Below, in pieces: positions 45,302 to 55,538 of a DNA stretch of 64,000 nt; the first letter of the stretch is position 1; every line of letters begins with the position of its first letter. The translations under genes were made by a program, and so were the position numbers. Source of the DNA: Betaproteobacteria bacterium HGW-Betaproteobacteria-14. Lineage in GTDB: Bacteria > Pseudomonadota > Gammaproteobacteria > Burkholderiales > Rhodocyclaceae. Below the pieces are notes generated by a model. The model saw only the letters and a program-made list of their open reading frames with translations. It searched no databases and had not been told where the DNA came from. The stretch lies in NCBI GenBank assembly GCA_002840845.1, contig PHCS01000003.1, positions 1 to 64,000 of the forward strand, written 5' to 3'.

Positions 45302-45958
45302 ATGGCGGAACCGGGACTGGAAGACCAGGACGACCTGAAGAAGAAGCTGGTGCGCCGCATCGCGATTGCCGGCGTGCTCGTCGTCGTGCTGCTTGGCGGA
45401 CTGACGCTGGTCGAGAATTACCTGGTGGAACAGCCCGCGCCGCCTGCGTCCGCGGCGAAGCCTGATGCCGCCTCCGTCCCCGACAAGGCCGAGGGAAAGC
45501 CCGCTGAAGCGCTGAAGACGGAGCCGAAGGCCGAGGAGAAAGCGGCGGAAATGCCAGCCGAGCCTGAGAAAACCGAAACGCCGCTCGCGCCGGCCCCTGA
45601 GCCGTCCTCGCGCGTCGTCATCAAGGCGGGGCCGGCCGCGCCCCCTGCACCCCCCGCGCCGGCGAAGATGGCGGAGCCCGCGCCAGCCAAGGCTGCCGCA
45701 CCCCCCGCAGCCTCAGCGCCGCCCGATCCTGCTACCGTCATTGCGCGCAGCTACCGTCTGCAGATGGGCGTGTTCACCACTGCCTCGAATGCCGAGGAGC
45801 TGCACGCCAAGCTCGAGAAGGCCGGCATTCCCGCCTACGTCGAGTCGCGCGTGCATGTCGGACCCTTCAGGACGCAGAAGGAAGCCGACGAGGCGCGCCG
45901 CAGACTGAAAGAACTCGGCCTCGGGCCGGGCCTGCTGATTCCGCCGCAGAAGAAGTAG
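45302..45958 (+). CDS. SPOR-domain inner-membrane protein
   Basis: 218 residues. Cytoplasmic tail, one membrane helix (RRIAIAGVLVVVLLGGLTLV), a long Pro/Ala/Glu-rich periplasmic linker (about 45-145) and a C-terminal SPOR domain (YRLQMGVFTTASNAEELHAKL, VHVGPFRTQKEADEARRRL). SPOR domains bind denuded septal peptidoglycan, so a role near the division site is likely. Different from FtsN in lacking other landmarks. Confidence 0.88.
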   Translation: MAEPGLEDQDDLKKKLVRRIAIAGVLVVVLLGGLTLVENYLVEQPAPPASAAKPDAASVPDKAEGKPAEALKTEPKAEEKAAEMPAEPEKTETPLAPAPEPSSRVVIKAGPAAPPAPPAPAKMAEPAPAKAAAPPAASAPPDPATVIARSYRLQMGVFTTASNAEELHAKLEKAGIPAYVESRVHVGPFRTQKEADEARRRLKELGLGPGLLIPPQKK

Positions 45959-45960
45959 CG

Positions 45961-47445
45961 CTAGAAAAGCCCGAGCACGGCCGCGAAGGGCAGCGCAGAG
46001 CGCGGCAGGTAGGGAATGCGCCAGAGGCCGCCATGCACGGCGTTGTCCATGAACAGCCGCGCCGGATGCGCCGGCGTGCTGCCGCCCTGCCGCAGGTCGT
46101 ACACCAGCAGCGCCGCCATCAGCGCGTTGGCTGTGTCCGGTTCGAACACTTCCACGCCGAAGTGATTGGCGCCGCCATAGGCGGCGGCGAGCGCCTTGTT
46201 CTTCACCACCGAGCGGGTGCGTGTGGCCGGCGCCACGTTGGCGGAGACGCGCCGTCCCGCCGTATGCGCCACCGCCGCCCGCCACGCCTGCAGGCGCTTG
46301 GCCAGCGCGTAGTTGGCGCCCTGCTGCGCCACCAGCGCATCGACGATGCCGGCTTGCACGCCGCCGCAGTCGACGAGCCGCTCGATGTTTGGCACGAAGT
46401 AACGGTTGCCGCTGAGCAGCCGCAGCGGCGTCTGCAGAAGGCGGATTGCACCGCGCGAGCGCCATGCCTCCATGGATGCCTCGGCATCCTCGGCCGGCAC
46501 GGCGAAAACGTCTGTCGGGCTGAGAAGCCAGGCCGGCACCGCCTCCGGGCGCCGTTCCAGCAGGCTGGCGACGATGGCGTCCATCGCCAGCGAGACGCGC
46601 ACGTGCGCCTCGCCGTCGAGATACGCATAGCTGCCGACGACCAGCGGTCCCGGCAGCGCGGCCAGCCAGTCGCGGATCTCCACGGTTTCGTGGAGCAGGT
46701 CGGCGCCTGCCTTGAAGGCCAGCGTCGGGTCGTCGGGGGAGAGTGGTTCATGCATCGGCAACAGTACGCGGCCATTGCCGGCGCGCGCCGTGGCGATGAT
46801 GCGGCCCCAGGCCGGCGTGCCGGGCAGGTCGATCACGGCCAGGTTGGCGCGCCAGTTCACCAGCGTCGGCAGCGGTCCCAGTTCCGCGCCGGCGCCCATC
46901 ACCGCCACATGCCAGTCGGACAGGTCCAGCCAGTCGGGACGGGCGATCACTTCGCCGACGGCAGCCGCAAAGGAAGGCTCGACAACGCCGGCCGTGGCCC
47001 AGGCGGCCAGTTGCCGGCGCAAGGCATCGCCCGCCAGTCGTTCGCCGCGGTAGGGCACCGCGAGTTCCGGTTTCTGTTCGCCCCGCCCCGCGATCGTCAC
47101 CGTCTCGAAAGCGATTCCTCCAGGCCGGGCCATGGCCGCCTGCAGGGGCAGGGCCTCGCCGCCGTGCAGGTATTCGAAGTTCGCATGCAATGCCGCCAGA
47201 CCGGCCTGCGCGATGGCGCTGGCCGAAGCCGGATCGGCCAGCCCGAGCTCGACGGCGCGGCGCACGTGCGGCATATAGCCGCCGCGCCAGTTGCGCTCGG
47301 CGCGGGCGGCTTCCGCCGCCTGAGGCGAAACGGCCGCCAGCGCCGCCGCAAACATTTCGCGACCGGCCGCAAGCGAACTGTGCCGGCCGTCTGCGTCGGC
47401 AGGGAAGGTGATGCCGCTCAGGGTTTTTCGGGTGTTCTCGTCCAT
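45961..47445 (-). CDS. Uncharacterised protein, 494 residues
   Basis: I do not recognise a family. The sequence is a full-length open frame with good codon bias and no signal peptide. A Rossmann-like segment VAVMGAGAELGPLPTLVNW (about 185-205) followed by ANLAVIDLP suggests a nucleotide- or SAM-binding fold. Conserved-looking patches include NWRGGYMPHVRRAVELGL and GGANHFGVEVFEPDTANAL. It faces the SPOR gene and is divergent from ridA; no operon partner. Function open. Confidence 0.7.
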   Translation of the reverse strand: MDENTRKTLSGITFPADADGRHSSLAAGREMFAAALAAVSPQAAEAARAERNWRGGYMPHVRRAVELGLADPASASAIAQAGLAALHANFEYLHGGEALPLQAAMARPGGIAFETVTIAGRGEQKPELAVPYRGERLAGDALRRQLAAWATAGVVEPSFAAAVGEVIARPDWLDLSDWHVAVMGAGAELGPLPTLVNWRANLAVIDLPGTPAWGRIIATARAGNGRVLLPMHEPLSPDDPTLAFKAGADLLHETVEIRDWLAALPGPLVVGSYAYLDGEAHVRVSLAMDAIVASLLERRPEAVPAWLLSPTDVFAVPAEDAEASMEAWRSRGAIRLLQTPLRLLSGNRYFVPNIERLVDCGGVQAGIVDALVAQQGANYALAKRLQAWRAAVAHTAGRRVSANVAPATRTRSVVKNKALAAAYGGANHFGVEVFEPDTANALMAALLVYDLRQGGSTPAHPARLFMDNAVHGGLWRIPYLPRSALPFAAVLGLF

Positions 47446-47498
47446 GCGGCGGGCTTGTCGATTAACATAGAACTCCCGTCGATTCTACAGGACGCGCC

Positions 47499-47879
47499 AT
47501 GAGCAAGAAGGTCATCGCCACGACGAACGCCCCCGCCGCCATCGGTCCCTATTCGCAGGGCGTCAAGGCTGGCAACACCGTCTATCTTTCCGGCCAGATC
47601 GGCTTCGATCCCGCCAACATGCAGCTGGTCGAAGGCCTCGATGCGCAGGCCAGGCGCGTCTTCAGCAACCTCGAGGCCGTTGCCGCCGCGGCAGGCAGTT
47701 CCCTCGCCGACGCCGTGAAGCTGACGATCTACCTGGTCGACCTCGGCCACTTCGCCCGGGTCAACGAAATCATGGCGCAGCACTTCAAGGAGCCCTATCC
47801 GGCCCGCGCCACCGTGCAGGTGGCGGCGCTGCCGCGCGGCGCGCTGATCGAGGTGGATGCGGTGCTCGTGACGGGATGA
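47499..47879 (+). CDS. ridA: RidA family enamine/imine deaminase
   Basis: 126 residues. Begins [22 protein letters not shown] and ends with [22 protein letters not shown]; the arginine in that block binds the substrate carboxylate. Removes reactive 2-aminoacrylate produced by PLP enzymes. Upstream of recG, separated by a dispersed repeat. Confidence 0.95.
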   Translation: MSKKVIATTNAPAAIGPYSQGVKAGNTVYLSGQIGFDPANMQLVEGLDAQARRVFSNLEAVAAAAGSSLADAVKLTIYLVDLGHFARVNEIMAQHFKEPYPARATVQVAALPRGALIEVDAVLVTG

Positions 47880-47894
47880 ACCCCGGCGTCAATG

Positions 47895-47972
47895 CCGTCA
47901 TTCCCGCGAAAGCGGGAATCCAGCGTTGTTGTCGCAAGGCAACTGGGTCCCCGCTTCCGCGGGGACGACGGT
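47895..47972. repeat. Dispersed repeat of two hairpins in the ridA-recG gap
   Basis: First unit: stem ATTCCCGC/GCGGGAAT with GAAA loop inside a 29-bp block that is repeated without change at 62087-62115. Second unit: GTCCCCGC/GCGGGGAC (47947-47966). It ends two bases before the recG ATG and so occupies the ribosome binding region of recG. A widespread proteobacterial extragenic repeat type. Confidence 0.8.
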
Positions 47973-47973
47973 G

Positions 47974-50025
47974 ATGCCCCCCCGCAGCGCCCCTCCCTCC
48001 GCGCTGCCCGGCGCTCCTCCCGCCGTCGCGGCGAAGCTCGCCAGGCTCGGCATCCGCACACAGGCCGACCTCGTCCTGCACCTGCCCTTGCGTTACGAGG
48101 ACGAGACGCAACTCACGCCAATTGCCGATCTGCGCCCCGGCGTGCCGGCCCAGGTCGAGGCGGAAATCGTCGACGCCTCTGTGAAATACCGTCCGCGCCG
48201 CCAGCTCGTCGTGCGCGTGCACGACGACAGCGGCGGCGAGCTGGTGCTGCGCTTCCTCAATTTCTACGGCAGCCAGCTCAAGCAGCTCGCCGTCGGCCGG
48301 CGCCTGCGCATCTTCGGCGAGCCCCGCGGCGGCTTCCTCGGCGACGAGATGGTGCACCCGCGCTATCGCGTCGTCGAAGCGGGTGAGCCGCTGCCTGAGG
48401 CGCTGACGCCGATCTACCCGACCACCGCCGGCCTCTCGCAACTGGCGCTGCGGCGGCTCATCGACCTCGCGCTGAAGCAAGCCGATCTCGCCGAGACCCT
48501 GCCCGAGGCGCTGCGCAAGAAGCTGCGCCTCGCCGACTTCGCCGACAGCGTGCGGCTGCTGCACCACCCCACGCCGCAGACTGCCGCCGCCGAGCTCGAT
48601 GCGCGCGCCCATCCGGCCTGGCGGCGCATCAAGTTCGACGAGCTGCTCGCCCAGCAGCTTTCGCTGCGCCGCGCCCATGAGGCGCGCCGCGCCAAGACCG
48701 CGCCGCCGCTGCCGGCAAAGGACACGCTGACGAAAAAGCTGCTGGCTGCGCTCCCGTTCCGGCTCACCGCCGCGCAGCAGCGCGTCTGGCGCGAGATCGC
48801 GCATGACCTCGGCGAAACCCATCCCATGCAGCGCCTGCTGCAGGGCGACGTCGGCAGCGGCAAGACCGTGGTCGCCGCGCTGGCCATGCTCGCCGCCGTC
48901 GAGAACGGCCACCAGGCCGTGCTCATGGCGCCCACCGAGATCCTCGCCGAGCAGCATTACCGCAAGCTCGCGCAGTGGCTGGCGCCGCTCGGGCTGGAGA
49001 TCGCCTGGCTCTCCGGCAGTCAGAAGAAGAAGGACAAGGCCGCCACGGCCGAGGCCGTTTCCAGCGGCCGCGCCCGCCTCGCCGTCGGCACGCATGCCCT
49101 GATCGAGGAAGCGGTGGCGTTCCCTAGGTTGGGGCTGGCCATCATCGACGAGCAGCACCGCTTCGGCGTGCGCCAGCGGCTGACTTTGCGCGAGAAGGGC
49201 GTCAATCCGCACCAGCTCATGATGTCCGCCACGCCCATCCCGCGCACGCTCGCCATGAGCTACTACGCCGACCTCGACGTCTCGGTGATCGACGAACTGC
49301 CGCCGGGCCGCCAGCCGGTGCTCACCAAGCTGGCCTCGGAGGCGCGCCGCGACGAGGTCATCGCGCGCATCCGCGACGCCTGCGCTGAAGGCAGACAGGC
49401 CTACTGGGTCTGCCCACTGATTGAAGAAAGCGAGAAATTGCAATTGCAGACGGCGGTGGACACCTTCGAGCGCCTGCGCGCCGAGCTGCCCAACCTCAAT
49501 GTCGGTCTCGTGCACGGCCGCCTCAAGGGCGAGGAGAAGGCGCGCGTGATGGGCGACTTCACCGCGGGCAAAGTGCAGCTCCTCGTCGCCACCACGGTGA
49601 TCGAAGTCGGCGTCGACGTGCCCAACGCCTCGCTGATGGTGATCGAGCACGCCGAGCGCTTCGGCCTCTCGCAGCTGCACCAGTTGCGCGGGCGCATCGG
49701 CCGCGGCGCCGACGACTCGGTGTGCATCCTGCTCTATGCCCACCCGCTCGGCGAGACCGCGCGGGCGCGCCTGAAGATCATCTTCGAGAACGCCGACGGC
49801 TTCGAGATCGCCCGCCAGGACCTGCACCTGCGCGGCCCCGGCGAATTCCTCGGCAGCCGCCAGAGCGGCGTGCCACTGCTGCGCTTCGCCGACCTGGAAG
49901 CCGACGCCGACCTGCTCGACGCCGCGCGCGAGGCGGCCGAGCGGCTGTTGAAGGATTATCCCGACGCCGCCGAGCGTCATATCGAGCGCTGGCTGGGAGG
50001 AAGGAAAGAACTTCTGAAAGTGTAG
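47974..50025 (+). CDS. recG: ATP-dependent DNA helicase RecG
   Basis: 683 residues from ATG 47974 (E. coli 693). The track start (TTG 47926) lies in the repeat and is rejected. Wedge/OB domain in the first 200 residues ([22 protein letters not shown]), then helicase motifs GDVGSGKT (I), DEQHRFG (II) and SATPIPRT (III), and [11 protein letters not shown] in the C-terminal lobe. Remodels stalled replication forks and R-loops. No clear SD because of the repeat. Confidence 0.96.
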   Translation: MPPRSAPPSALPGAPPAVAAKLARLGIRTQADLVLHLPLRYEDETQLTPIADLRPGVPAQVEAEIVDASVKYRPRRQLVVRVHDDSGGELVLRFLNFYGSQLKQLAVGRRLRIFGEPRGGFLGDEMVHPRYRVVEAGEPLPEALTPIYPTTAGLSQLALRRLIDLALKQADLAETLPEALRKKLRLADFADSVRLLHHPTPQTAAAELDARAHPAWRRIKFDELLAQQLSLRRAHEARRAKTAPPLPAKDTLTKKLLAALPFRLTAAQQRVWREIAHDLGETHPMQRLLQGDVGSGKTVVAALAMLAAVENGHQAVLMAPTEILAEQHYRKLAQWLAPLGLEIAWLSGSQKKKDKAATAEAVSSGRARLAVGTHALIEEAVAFPRLGLAIIDEQHRFGVRQRLTLREKGVNPHQLMMSATPIPRTLAMSYYADLDVSVIDELPPGRQPVLTKLASEARRDEVIARIRDACAEGRQAYWVCPLIEESEKLQLQTAVDTFERLRAELPNLNVGLVHGRLKGEEKARVMGDFTAGKVQLLVATTVIEVGVDVPNASLMVIEHAERFGLSQLHQLRGRIGRGADDSVCILLYAHPLGETARARLKIIFENADGFEIARQDLHLRGPGEFLGSRQSGVPLLRFADLEADADLLDAAREAAERLLKDYPDAAERHIERWLGGRKELLKV

Positions 50026-50035
50026 AATCCGCCCC

Positions 50036-50929
50036 ATGTCCGAACTCACCCTGCGCCAGCGCCTCGATGCCTACGAACGCCTGATGCGGCTCGACAAGCC
50101 GATCGGCACGCTATTGCTGTTGTGGCCGACGATGTGGGCGGTGTGGATCGCGGCGGAGGGCGCGCCGAGTGCCTTCATCGTGTGGATTTTCGCGCTGGGC
50201 ACGCTGCTGATGCGCTCGGCCGGGGTGGTGATGAACGACTATGCCGACCGCCATTTCGATCCGCATGTCGAGCGCACGAAGGACCGGCCGCTGGCGGCGA
50301 AGCAGGTGACGGAGACGGAGGCGCTCGTCCTCGCCGGCGTACTGACGCTGCTGGCCTTCCTGCTCATCCTGCCGCTGCACAAGCTGGTGTGGCTGCTTTC
50401 GGTGGTGGCGCTGTTCCTGGCGGCGAGCTATCCGCTCACCAAGCGCTTCTTCTTCATGCCGCAGGCGTACCTGGGCGTGGCCTTCGGCTTCGGCATCCCG
50501 ATGGCCTTCGCCGCGCAGCTCTTCACGGTGCCGCCGCTGGCGTGGGTGCTGCTCGCGGCGAACATCTGCTGGGCCATCGGCTACGACACCTGCTATGCCA
50601 TGGTGGACCGCGACGATGATTTGAGGATCGGCATCAAGACCTCCGCCATCACCTTCGGCCGCTTCGACGTGGCGGCGGTGATGCTGAGCTACGCGGCGAC
50701 GCTGGCCATCCTCGCCTGGGTGGGGGCGCAGGCCGGGCGCGGCATCTGGTTTTATCTCGGGCTGGCGGTGGCGGGCGGGATGATGCTGCGCCACTATTTC
50801 TGGATCCGCGGCCGCGAGCGCATGGCGTGCTTTCGCGCCTTCAAGGACAACAACTGGGTCGGCGCGGCGATCTTCGCCGGCCTGGCCCTTGATTACGCGC
50901 TGAGCTCCGGCAGAATGCCGGCGCTTTAG
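50036..50929 (+). CDS. ubiA: 4-hydroxybenzoate octaprenyltransferase
   Basis: 297 residues, multi-pass membrane enzyme of ubiquinone synthesis. Two Asp-rich motifs: [20 protein letters not shown] (about 68-87) and [15 protein letters not shown] (about 190-205). Standard length. Ten bases after recG. Confidence 0.96.
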   Translation: MSELTLRQRLDAYERLMRLDKPIGTLLLLWPTMWAVWIAAEGAPSAFIVWIFALGTLLMRSAGVVMNDYADRHFDPHVERTKDRPLAAKQVTETEALVLAGVLTLLAFLLILPLHKLVWLLSVVALFLAASYPLTKRFFFMPQAYLGVAFGFGIPMAFAAQLFTVPPLAWVLLAANICWAIGYDTCYAMVDRDDDLRIGIKTSAITFGRFDVAAVMLSYAATLAILAWVGAQAGRGIWFYLGLAVAGGMMLRHYFWIRGRERMACFRAFKDNNWVGAAIFAGLALDYALSSGRMPAL

Positions 50930-50937
50930 CCGGACGT

Positions 50938-51501
50938 TTAGCGTCGCCCGGCGCCCATGGGCGCGAGGCCCTGGCAATCGCGCCCGAGATAGTTCATCTG
51001 CGATTCCATCTGCATGGTGTGGCGGCCGCGGGCATCGGTGGTCGTCATGTCCATGCGCGAGTGGATGGTGTTGCCGGAGAAGGTGCTCTCGCCCCTGCCC
51101 TGGGAGCGGCGGCCGTCGACGGTGCAGTCGACCTCGTAGCGCATGGTGTTGCCGCTGCGGCTCATCTTGGTTGGCTGGCAGCGCCCTTCGGGATCGACCA
51201 CGGGCGTGTCGCGTTTGGCCATCTCCTCGCTGATGCAGATGCGCGTCGCGCCGCCCGATCCCATGCTCATCCCCTGACGCCCCAGCATGGCTTCCATCTG
51301 CTTGCGCTGCTCGGGCGGCATGCTCGCCATCTGCTGCTGCATTTGCGCCTGCGCGGCGGCCATCTGCGCCTTCATGTCCTGGCCGTCCATGACCTGCTTG
51401 AGGGTCTTGATCTCCCACAGGCCGGCCTTCATGCCGGAGTCGGCGGCGAAGGCGGGGGTGGCGAGCAGCGGCAGCACGGCCGCAAGAATCAGTTTTTTCA
51501 T
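50938..51501 (-). CDS. DUF3617 exported protein
   Basis: 187 residues. Signal peptide MKKLILAAVLPLLATPAFA, then GLWEIKTLKQ at the start of a DUF3617 domain and a Met/Gln-rich stretch (QAQMQQQMASMPPEQRKQMEAML). Paired cysteines (RICISEE, GRCQPT, EVDCTV, RDCQGL) could form disulfides. Function unknown. Converges on ubiA. Confidence 0.8.
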   Translation of the reverse strand: MKKLILAAVLPLLATPAFAADSGMKAGLWEIKTLKQVMDGQDMKAQMAAAQAQMQQQMASMPPEQRKQMEAMLGRQGMSMGSGGATRICISEEMAKRDTPVVDPEGRCQPTKMSRSGNTMRYEVDCTVDGRRSQGRGESTFSGNTIHSRMDMTTTDARGRHTMQMESQMNYLGRDCQGLAPMGAGRR

Positions 51502-51785
51502 GAGGGTCTCCTAAGTTGGGCTGGGAAGGGCCGGCGGTGGCCTGCGGCCAAGGCAACTTCCTGCGCGCATTCTGCCAGATGCAGGGGAAAGCGGAATACC
51601 CCACAAGCATGCGGGGGGGCATGCGAGGGCGCTGATGCGGCGCATGGCGTATATCATTCGTCTAGAAGCAGGGAGCGCAGGCTGTGCAATTGGGGTGATT
51701 ACCTAGCGGCCCGACGGTTGTCCCTGATTCATTTGGCATGGGGGGCTGTTAAGATTGAGCTGCATAAAGGGATACGATCGGCGGA

Positions 51786-53081
51786 ATGTTCATGGAAAGT
51801 GAAATCATGTTGCTGGGCCTGGTTGCGCTCGGCGGTGGGCTTACGGTTGCGCTGATCGGACTCGCCTATCTGCTGCTGCGCCTGCGCGAGGCGGAAACAC
51901 GCCTCCACGAGAAGGAAGACCAGCACCAGGGCATCCTCGACCGCCTGCAGGAGAACGAATACCGCCTGCGCACCATCATCGAGTCCGAACCGGAGTGCGT
52001 AAAGCTGCAGGCCGCCGACGGCACGGTGCTGGAGATCAACCCGGCGGGGCTCAGGCTGGTGGACGCCGGTCGCCCGGAGGACATCATCGGCAGGAAGATC
52101 TATGAAGTCGTCGCGCCGGAATACCAGGCCATCTACCGGGAAAACATGCGGCGCGTCTTCGCCGGCGAATCGGTCGTCTATGAATTCAGGTCGACCACCC
52201 TCAAGGGCCGGACCTGCTGGATGGAGACGCATGCCGTGCCCCTGCGCGATGCACGCGGCGAAGTCTATGCGCTGCTCGGCATCACGCGCGATACCACCGA
52301 GCACAAGTGGGCCGAGGAACAGGGCCGGCGCCACCAGACGGAACTGGCGCGGGTGGCGCGCCTGTCGACCATGGGCGAAATGGCCACCGGCCTGGCCCAC
52401 GAGCTCAACCAGCCGCTCGCGGCGATCGCCAATTTCGCGCGCGGCTGCATCCGCCGGCTGCGCACCGGCGAGGTGGTTCCCGCCGAGCTGATCGAACCGC
52501 TCGAGGAGGTGTGCGAGCAGGCGGAGCGCGCGGGGGAAATCATGCGCCACGTGCGCGACTTCGTGCGCAAGAGCGAGCCCAGGATGACCGCGGTCGACAT
52601 CAACCAGGTCGTGCGCAGCGTGGTCAAGTTCACCGAACACGAGACGCGCCAGCACGAAACGGTCGTCACGCTTCAGCTGGCGCCGCAACAGCCCCGCGTG
52701 TGGGCCGACTCCATCATGATCGAGCAGGTGGTCTGCAACCTGGTACGCAACGCCGTCGAGGCGATGGCCGAGACGCGTTCTCAGCGCCGGGAAATCCTGA
52801 TCCGCACCGTACCGCACGACGGAGACATCGTGGAGATCGAGGTCGTCGATACCGGGCCCGGCATCGACGAAACGGTTATCGACAATGTGTTCGACCAGTT
52901 CTTCACCACCAAGACGGAAGGCGTCGGCATGGGGCTGTCCATCAGCCGCTCGATCGTCGAGTCGCACGGCGGCAGCATCCGCGCCGAGTCGCGCGCCGGC
53001 GGCGCCACCTTCCGTTTCACCTTGCAGGCCATACCGGTCAAGCTGAGCCGCGATGAGCGACGCTACAGTCTTCATAGTTGA
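51786..53081 (+). CDS. Membrane-anchored PAS sensor histidine kinase
   Basis: 431 residues. One N-terminal membrane helix (LLGLVALGGGLTVALIGLAYLLL), a coiled coil, one PAS domain (about 55-175, ending LLGITRDTTEHK), HisKA with phospho-acceptor His in MATGLAHELNQPLAAIANF, and HATPase_c with NLVRNAVEAM (N box), DTGPGID and TTKTEGVGMGLSIS. No FixL-type haem histidine is obvious in the PAS, so the signal is unknown. Overlaps the response regulator gene by 29 bp. Confidence 0.9.
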   Translation: MFMESEIMLLGLVALGGGLTVALIGLAYLLLRLREAETRLHEKEDQHQGILDRLQENEYRLRTIIESEPECVKLQAADGTVLEINPAGLRLVDAGRPEDIIGRKIYEVVAPEYQAIYRENMRRVFAGESVVYEFRSTTLKGRTCWMETHAVPLRDARGEVYALLGITRDTTEHKWAEEQGRRHQTELARVARLSTMGEMATGLAHELNQPLAAIANFARGCIRRLRTGEVVPAELIEPLEEVCEQAERAGEIMRHVRDFVRKSEPRMTAVDINQVVRSVVKFTEHETRQHETVVTLQLAPQQPRVWADSIMIEQVVCNLVRNAVEAMAETRSQRREILIRTVPHDGDIVEIEVVDTGPGIDETVIDNVFDQFFTTKTEGVGMGLSISRSIVESHGGSIRAESRAGGATFRFTLQAIPVKLSRDERRYSLHS

Positions 53082-53670
53082 CGACGACCAGGCGGTGGCC
53101 CGCAGCCTGCGCTGGCTGATCGAGACGGTGCGGCTGAAGGTGGAGACCTTCGCCTCGGCCCAGGCCTTCCTCGACGGCTACGATGCATCGAAACCGGGCT
53201 GCCTGGTGCTCGACGTGCGCATGCCGGGCATGAGCGGCCTGGAACTGCAGGAGCGTCTGGCGGCGCGACGCGCCTATCACGTGCCGATCATCTTCATCAC
53301 CGGGCACGGCGATGTGCAGATGGCGGTGCGCGCGGTGCAGGCGGGCGCTTACGATTTCGTCGAGAAGCCGTTCAACGACCAGGACCTGCTCGACCGCATC
53401 CAGCGCGCCATCGTCTTCGATGCCGAGCAGCGCGGCAAGGAAGTTCAACGCGCGCAGCTGCGCGCGCTGTTCGCCAGCCTCACGCCGCGCGAACGCGAGG
53501 TGCTGGATCGGGTGGTGGAGGGGCTGTCGAACAAGGCCATCGCCAATACGCTGGGGCTGAGCGCGAAAACCGTGGAAGTGCACCGCGCCAAGGTGATGGA
53601 GAAGATGCAAGCGCGCTCGCTCTCCGACCTGGTGAAGATGGCCATGCAGAACTCGTCTGTGACGTCCTGA
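53053..53670 (+). CDS. FixJ/LuxR-family response regulator
   Basis: 205 residues. Receiver domain with acidic pair VDDD, phospho-Asp in LVLDVRMPGMSG (about 55) and conserved Lys in VEKPF; C-terminal LuxR helix-turn-helix (LTPREREVLDRVVEGLSNKAIAN). Partner of the overlapping kinase. Targets unknown; the TACCCCT palindrome upstream of osmC is one candidate. Confidence 0.92.
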   Translation: MSDATVFIVDDDQAVARSLRWLIETVRLKVETFASAQAFLDGYDASKPGCLVLDVRMPGMSGLELQERLAARRAYHVPIIFITGHGDVQMAVRAVQAGAYDFVEKPFNDQDLLDRIQRAIVFDAEQRGKEVQRAQLRALFASLTPREREVLDRVVEGLSNKAIANTLGLSAKTVEVHRAKVMEKMQARSLSDLVKMAMQNSSVTS

Positions 53671-53677
53671 GTCCTCC

Positions 53678-55471
53678 CTAACGCTGTCGGACCAGCATCG
53701 GAGGCAGGTCGGTGCAGGTGCCGTGGGCGACGCTGGCGGCCAGGCCGACCGTCTCGCCGAGCGTGGGGTGGGGGTGGTGGATGGCCTTGCCGATGGCGGC
53801 GGCGTCGCATCCCTGGCTGACCGCCAGGATGATCTCGCCGATCATGTCGCCGGCGCCGGGGCCGGCGATGGCGCCGCCGAGGATGGCGCCGCTGTCGCGG
53901 TCGAACACCAGCTTCGTCAGTCCATAATCCGCGCCGTTGGCGATGGCTCGTCCCGAAGCGGCCCAGGGAAAGCGCGCCACGTCGACGCGCAGGCCCTTGC
54001 GCTTCGCCTCGTCCTCGGATAAGCCGACCCAGGCGATCTCGGGATGCGTGTAGGCCACGCCGGGAATCAGAGAGTCATCGTGATGGCAGTCGAGGCCGGC
54101 GGCGGATTCGGCCGCCACGTGGGCCTGGTGCACCGCCTTGTGGGCCAGCATCGGCATGCCCGTGATGTCGCCGATGGCGAAGATGTGCGGCACGCTGGTC
54201 GCCATGCGGCTGTTGACGGCAATGAAGCCGGCCTCGCTGACGGCAATGCCCGCCTTCTCCGCAGCGATACGCATGCCGTTCGGCTTGCGCCCGACCGACT
54301 GCAGGACCATGTCGTATCGCTGCGCCTCGGCCGGCGCCATGTCGCCCTCGAAGCGGACCCACACGCCGTCCTCGCGCGCATCGGCCGCCACGGTACGCGT
54401 GCGCAGCATGATGTTGTCGAAACGATGCCGGTTCTGTCCTTCCCATATGCTCACCAGATCGCGGTCGGGGCCGGGCATCAGCATGTCCTGCATTTCCACC
54501 ACGTCGACGCGCGCGCCGAGTGCCGAATAGACCGTCGCCATCTCCAGGCCGACGATGCCGCCGCCGATGACGAGCATCCTGCCAGGGCGGGCGCGCAGTT
54601 CCAGCGCGCCGGTGGAATCGACGATGCGCGCATCCTTCGGTAAAAAAGGCAGATGGATGGGATGCGAGCCGGCCGCGATGATGCACTTGTCGAAGCGGAT
54701 GAGCTGCCGGCCCGTGTTGTCGGCGAGATCGACTTCGATGCTGTGCGCATCGCGGAAGCGGCCCGCGCCAGACACGAGGCGCACCTTGCGCGCCTTGGCC
54801 ATGCCGGCCAGGCCGCCGGTGAGCCGGCTCACCACCTTTTCCTTGTGGGCGCGCAGGCAGTCGAGGTCGATGTCGGGTGCGGCGAAGCGGATGCCCGCCT
54901 CGGCCAGCCCGGCGGCTTCCTCCATCGCCGCCGTCAGATGCAGCAGGGCCTTGGAGGGAATGCAGCCGACATTGAGGCAGACGCCACCCAGGGCGGGATG
55001 GCGCTCGACCAGCACCGTCTTCATGCCCAAGTCGGCGGCACGGAACGCCGCGGAATAGCCGCCCGGTCCGGCGCCGAGCACCAGCACGTCGCACACGATC
55101 TCCTCGGGGGGCGGCGCATGTTCGATTTGTGTGGCGGTGAAAGCGGCGAAGAGGGAAAAGCGCGGCGGCGTTGAAGGCGTGTCGCCGTGTTGTGGCGACT
55201 GACTATTGTAAATCCTCGGCCGCTGCTCCAGACTGGCCTCCATCACAACGACGATGCTGCCCGCGGCCACGCTGTCGCCCGGCGCGACCCGGATCTCCGT
55301 GATGGTTCCATCTACCGGCGCCTGCACATCGAGCGCCGCCTTGCCCGACTCGACGGTGATCAGCGCCGCGTCCGCCCAGACAGGGTCGCCGGGCTTGACG
55401 TGGATTTCCGCGACCGACAACGCCTCCTTGCTGCCGACATCGGGTACGGCAACCTCATGCACTTCAGCCAT
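53678..55471 (-). CDS. Dihydrolipoamide dehydrogenase with N-terminal lipoyl domain
   Basis: 597 residues. Residues 1-80 are a lipoyl domain with the lipoyl-lysine in VESGKAALDVQ; a 40-residue linker follows; then an LPD core with FAD motif DVLVLGAGPGGYSAAFRAADLG, redox disulfide GGVCLNVGCIPSK and C-terminal catalytic HPHPTLGET. Lipoyl-LPD fusions of this size are known in betaproteobacteria (P64k type). Here it stands alone, without E1 or E2 genes. Confidence 0.93.
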   Translation of the reverse strand: MAEVHEVAVPDVGSKEALSVAEIHVKPGDPVWADAALITVESGKAALDVQAPVDGTITEIRVAPGDSVAAGSIVVVMEASLEQRPRIYNSQSPQHGDTPSTPPRFSLFAAFTATQIEHAPPPEEIVCDVLVLGAGPGGYSAAFRAADLGMKTVLVERHPALGGVCLNVGCIPSKALLHLTAAMEEAAGLAEAGIRFAAPDIDLDCLRAHKEKVVSRLTGGLAGMAKARKVRLVSGAGRFRDAHSIEVDLADNTGRQLIRFDKCIIAAGSHPIHLPFLPKDARIVDSTGALELRARPGRMLVIGGGIVGLEMATVYSALGARVDVVEMQDMLMPGPDRDLVSIWEGQNRHRFDNIMLRTRTVAADAREDGVWVRFEGDMAPAEAQRYDMVLQSVGRKPNGMRIAAEKAGIAVSEAGFIAVNSRMATSVPHIFAIGDITGMPMLAHKAVHQAHVAAESAAGLDCHHDDSLIPGVAYTHPEIAWVGLSEDEAKRKGLRVDVARFPWAASGRAIANGADYGLTKLVFDRDSGAILGGAIAGPGAGDMIGEIILAVSQGCDAAAIGKAIHHPHPTLGETVGLAASVAHGTCTDLPPMLVRQR

Positions 55472-55538
55472 ACGGTTTCTCCCGCCTGGGTACTGGGTAA
55501 CGTGTCGGTGCGGTAAGAGGCGCCGACACGTTCAGGCA

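Noticed and set aside
47785-50049. 754-residue ORF on the minus strand
   Set aside because: Mirror frame of recG, whose helicase motifs are clear.
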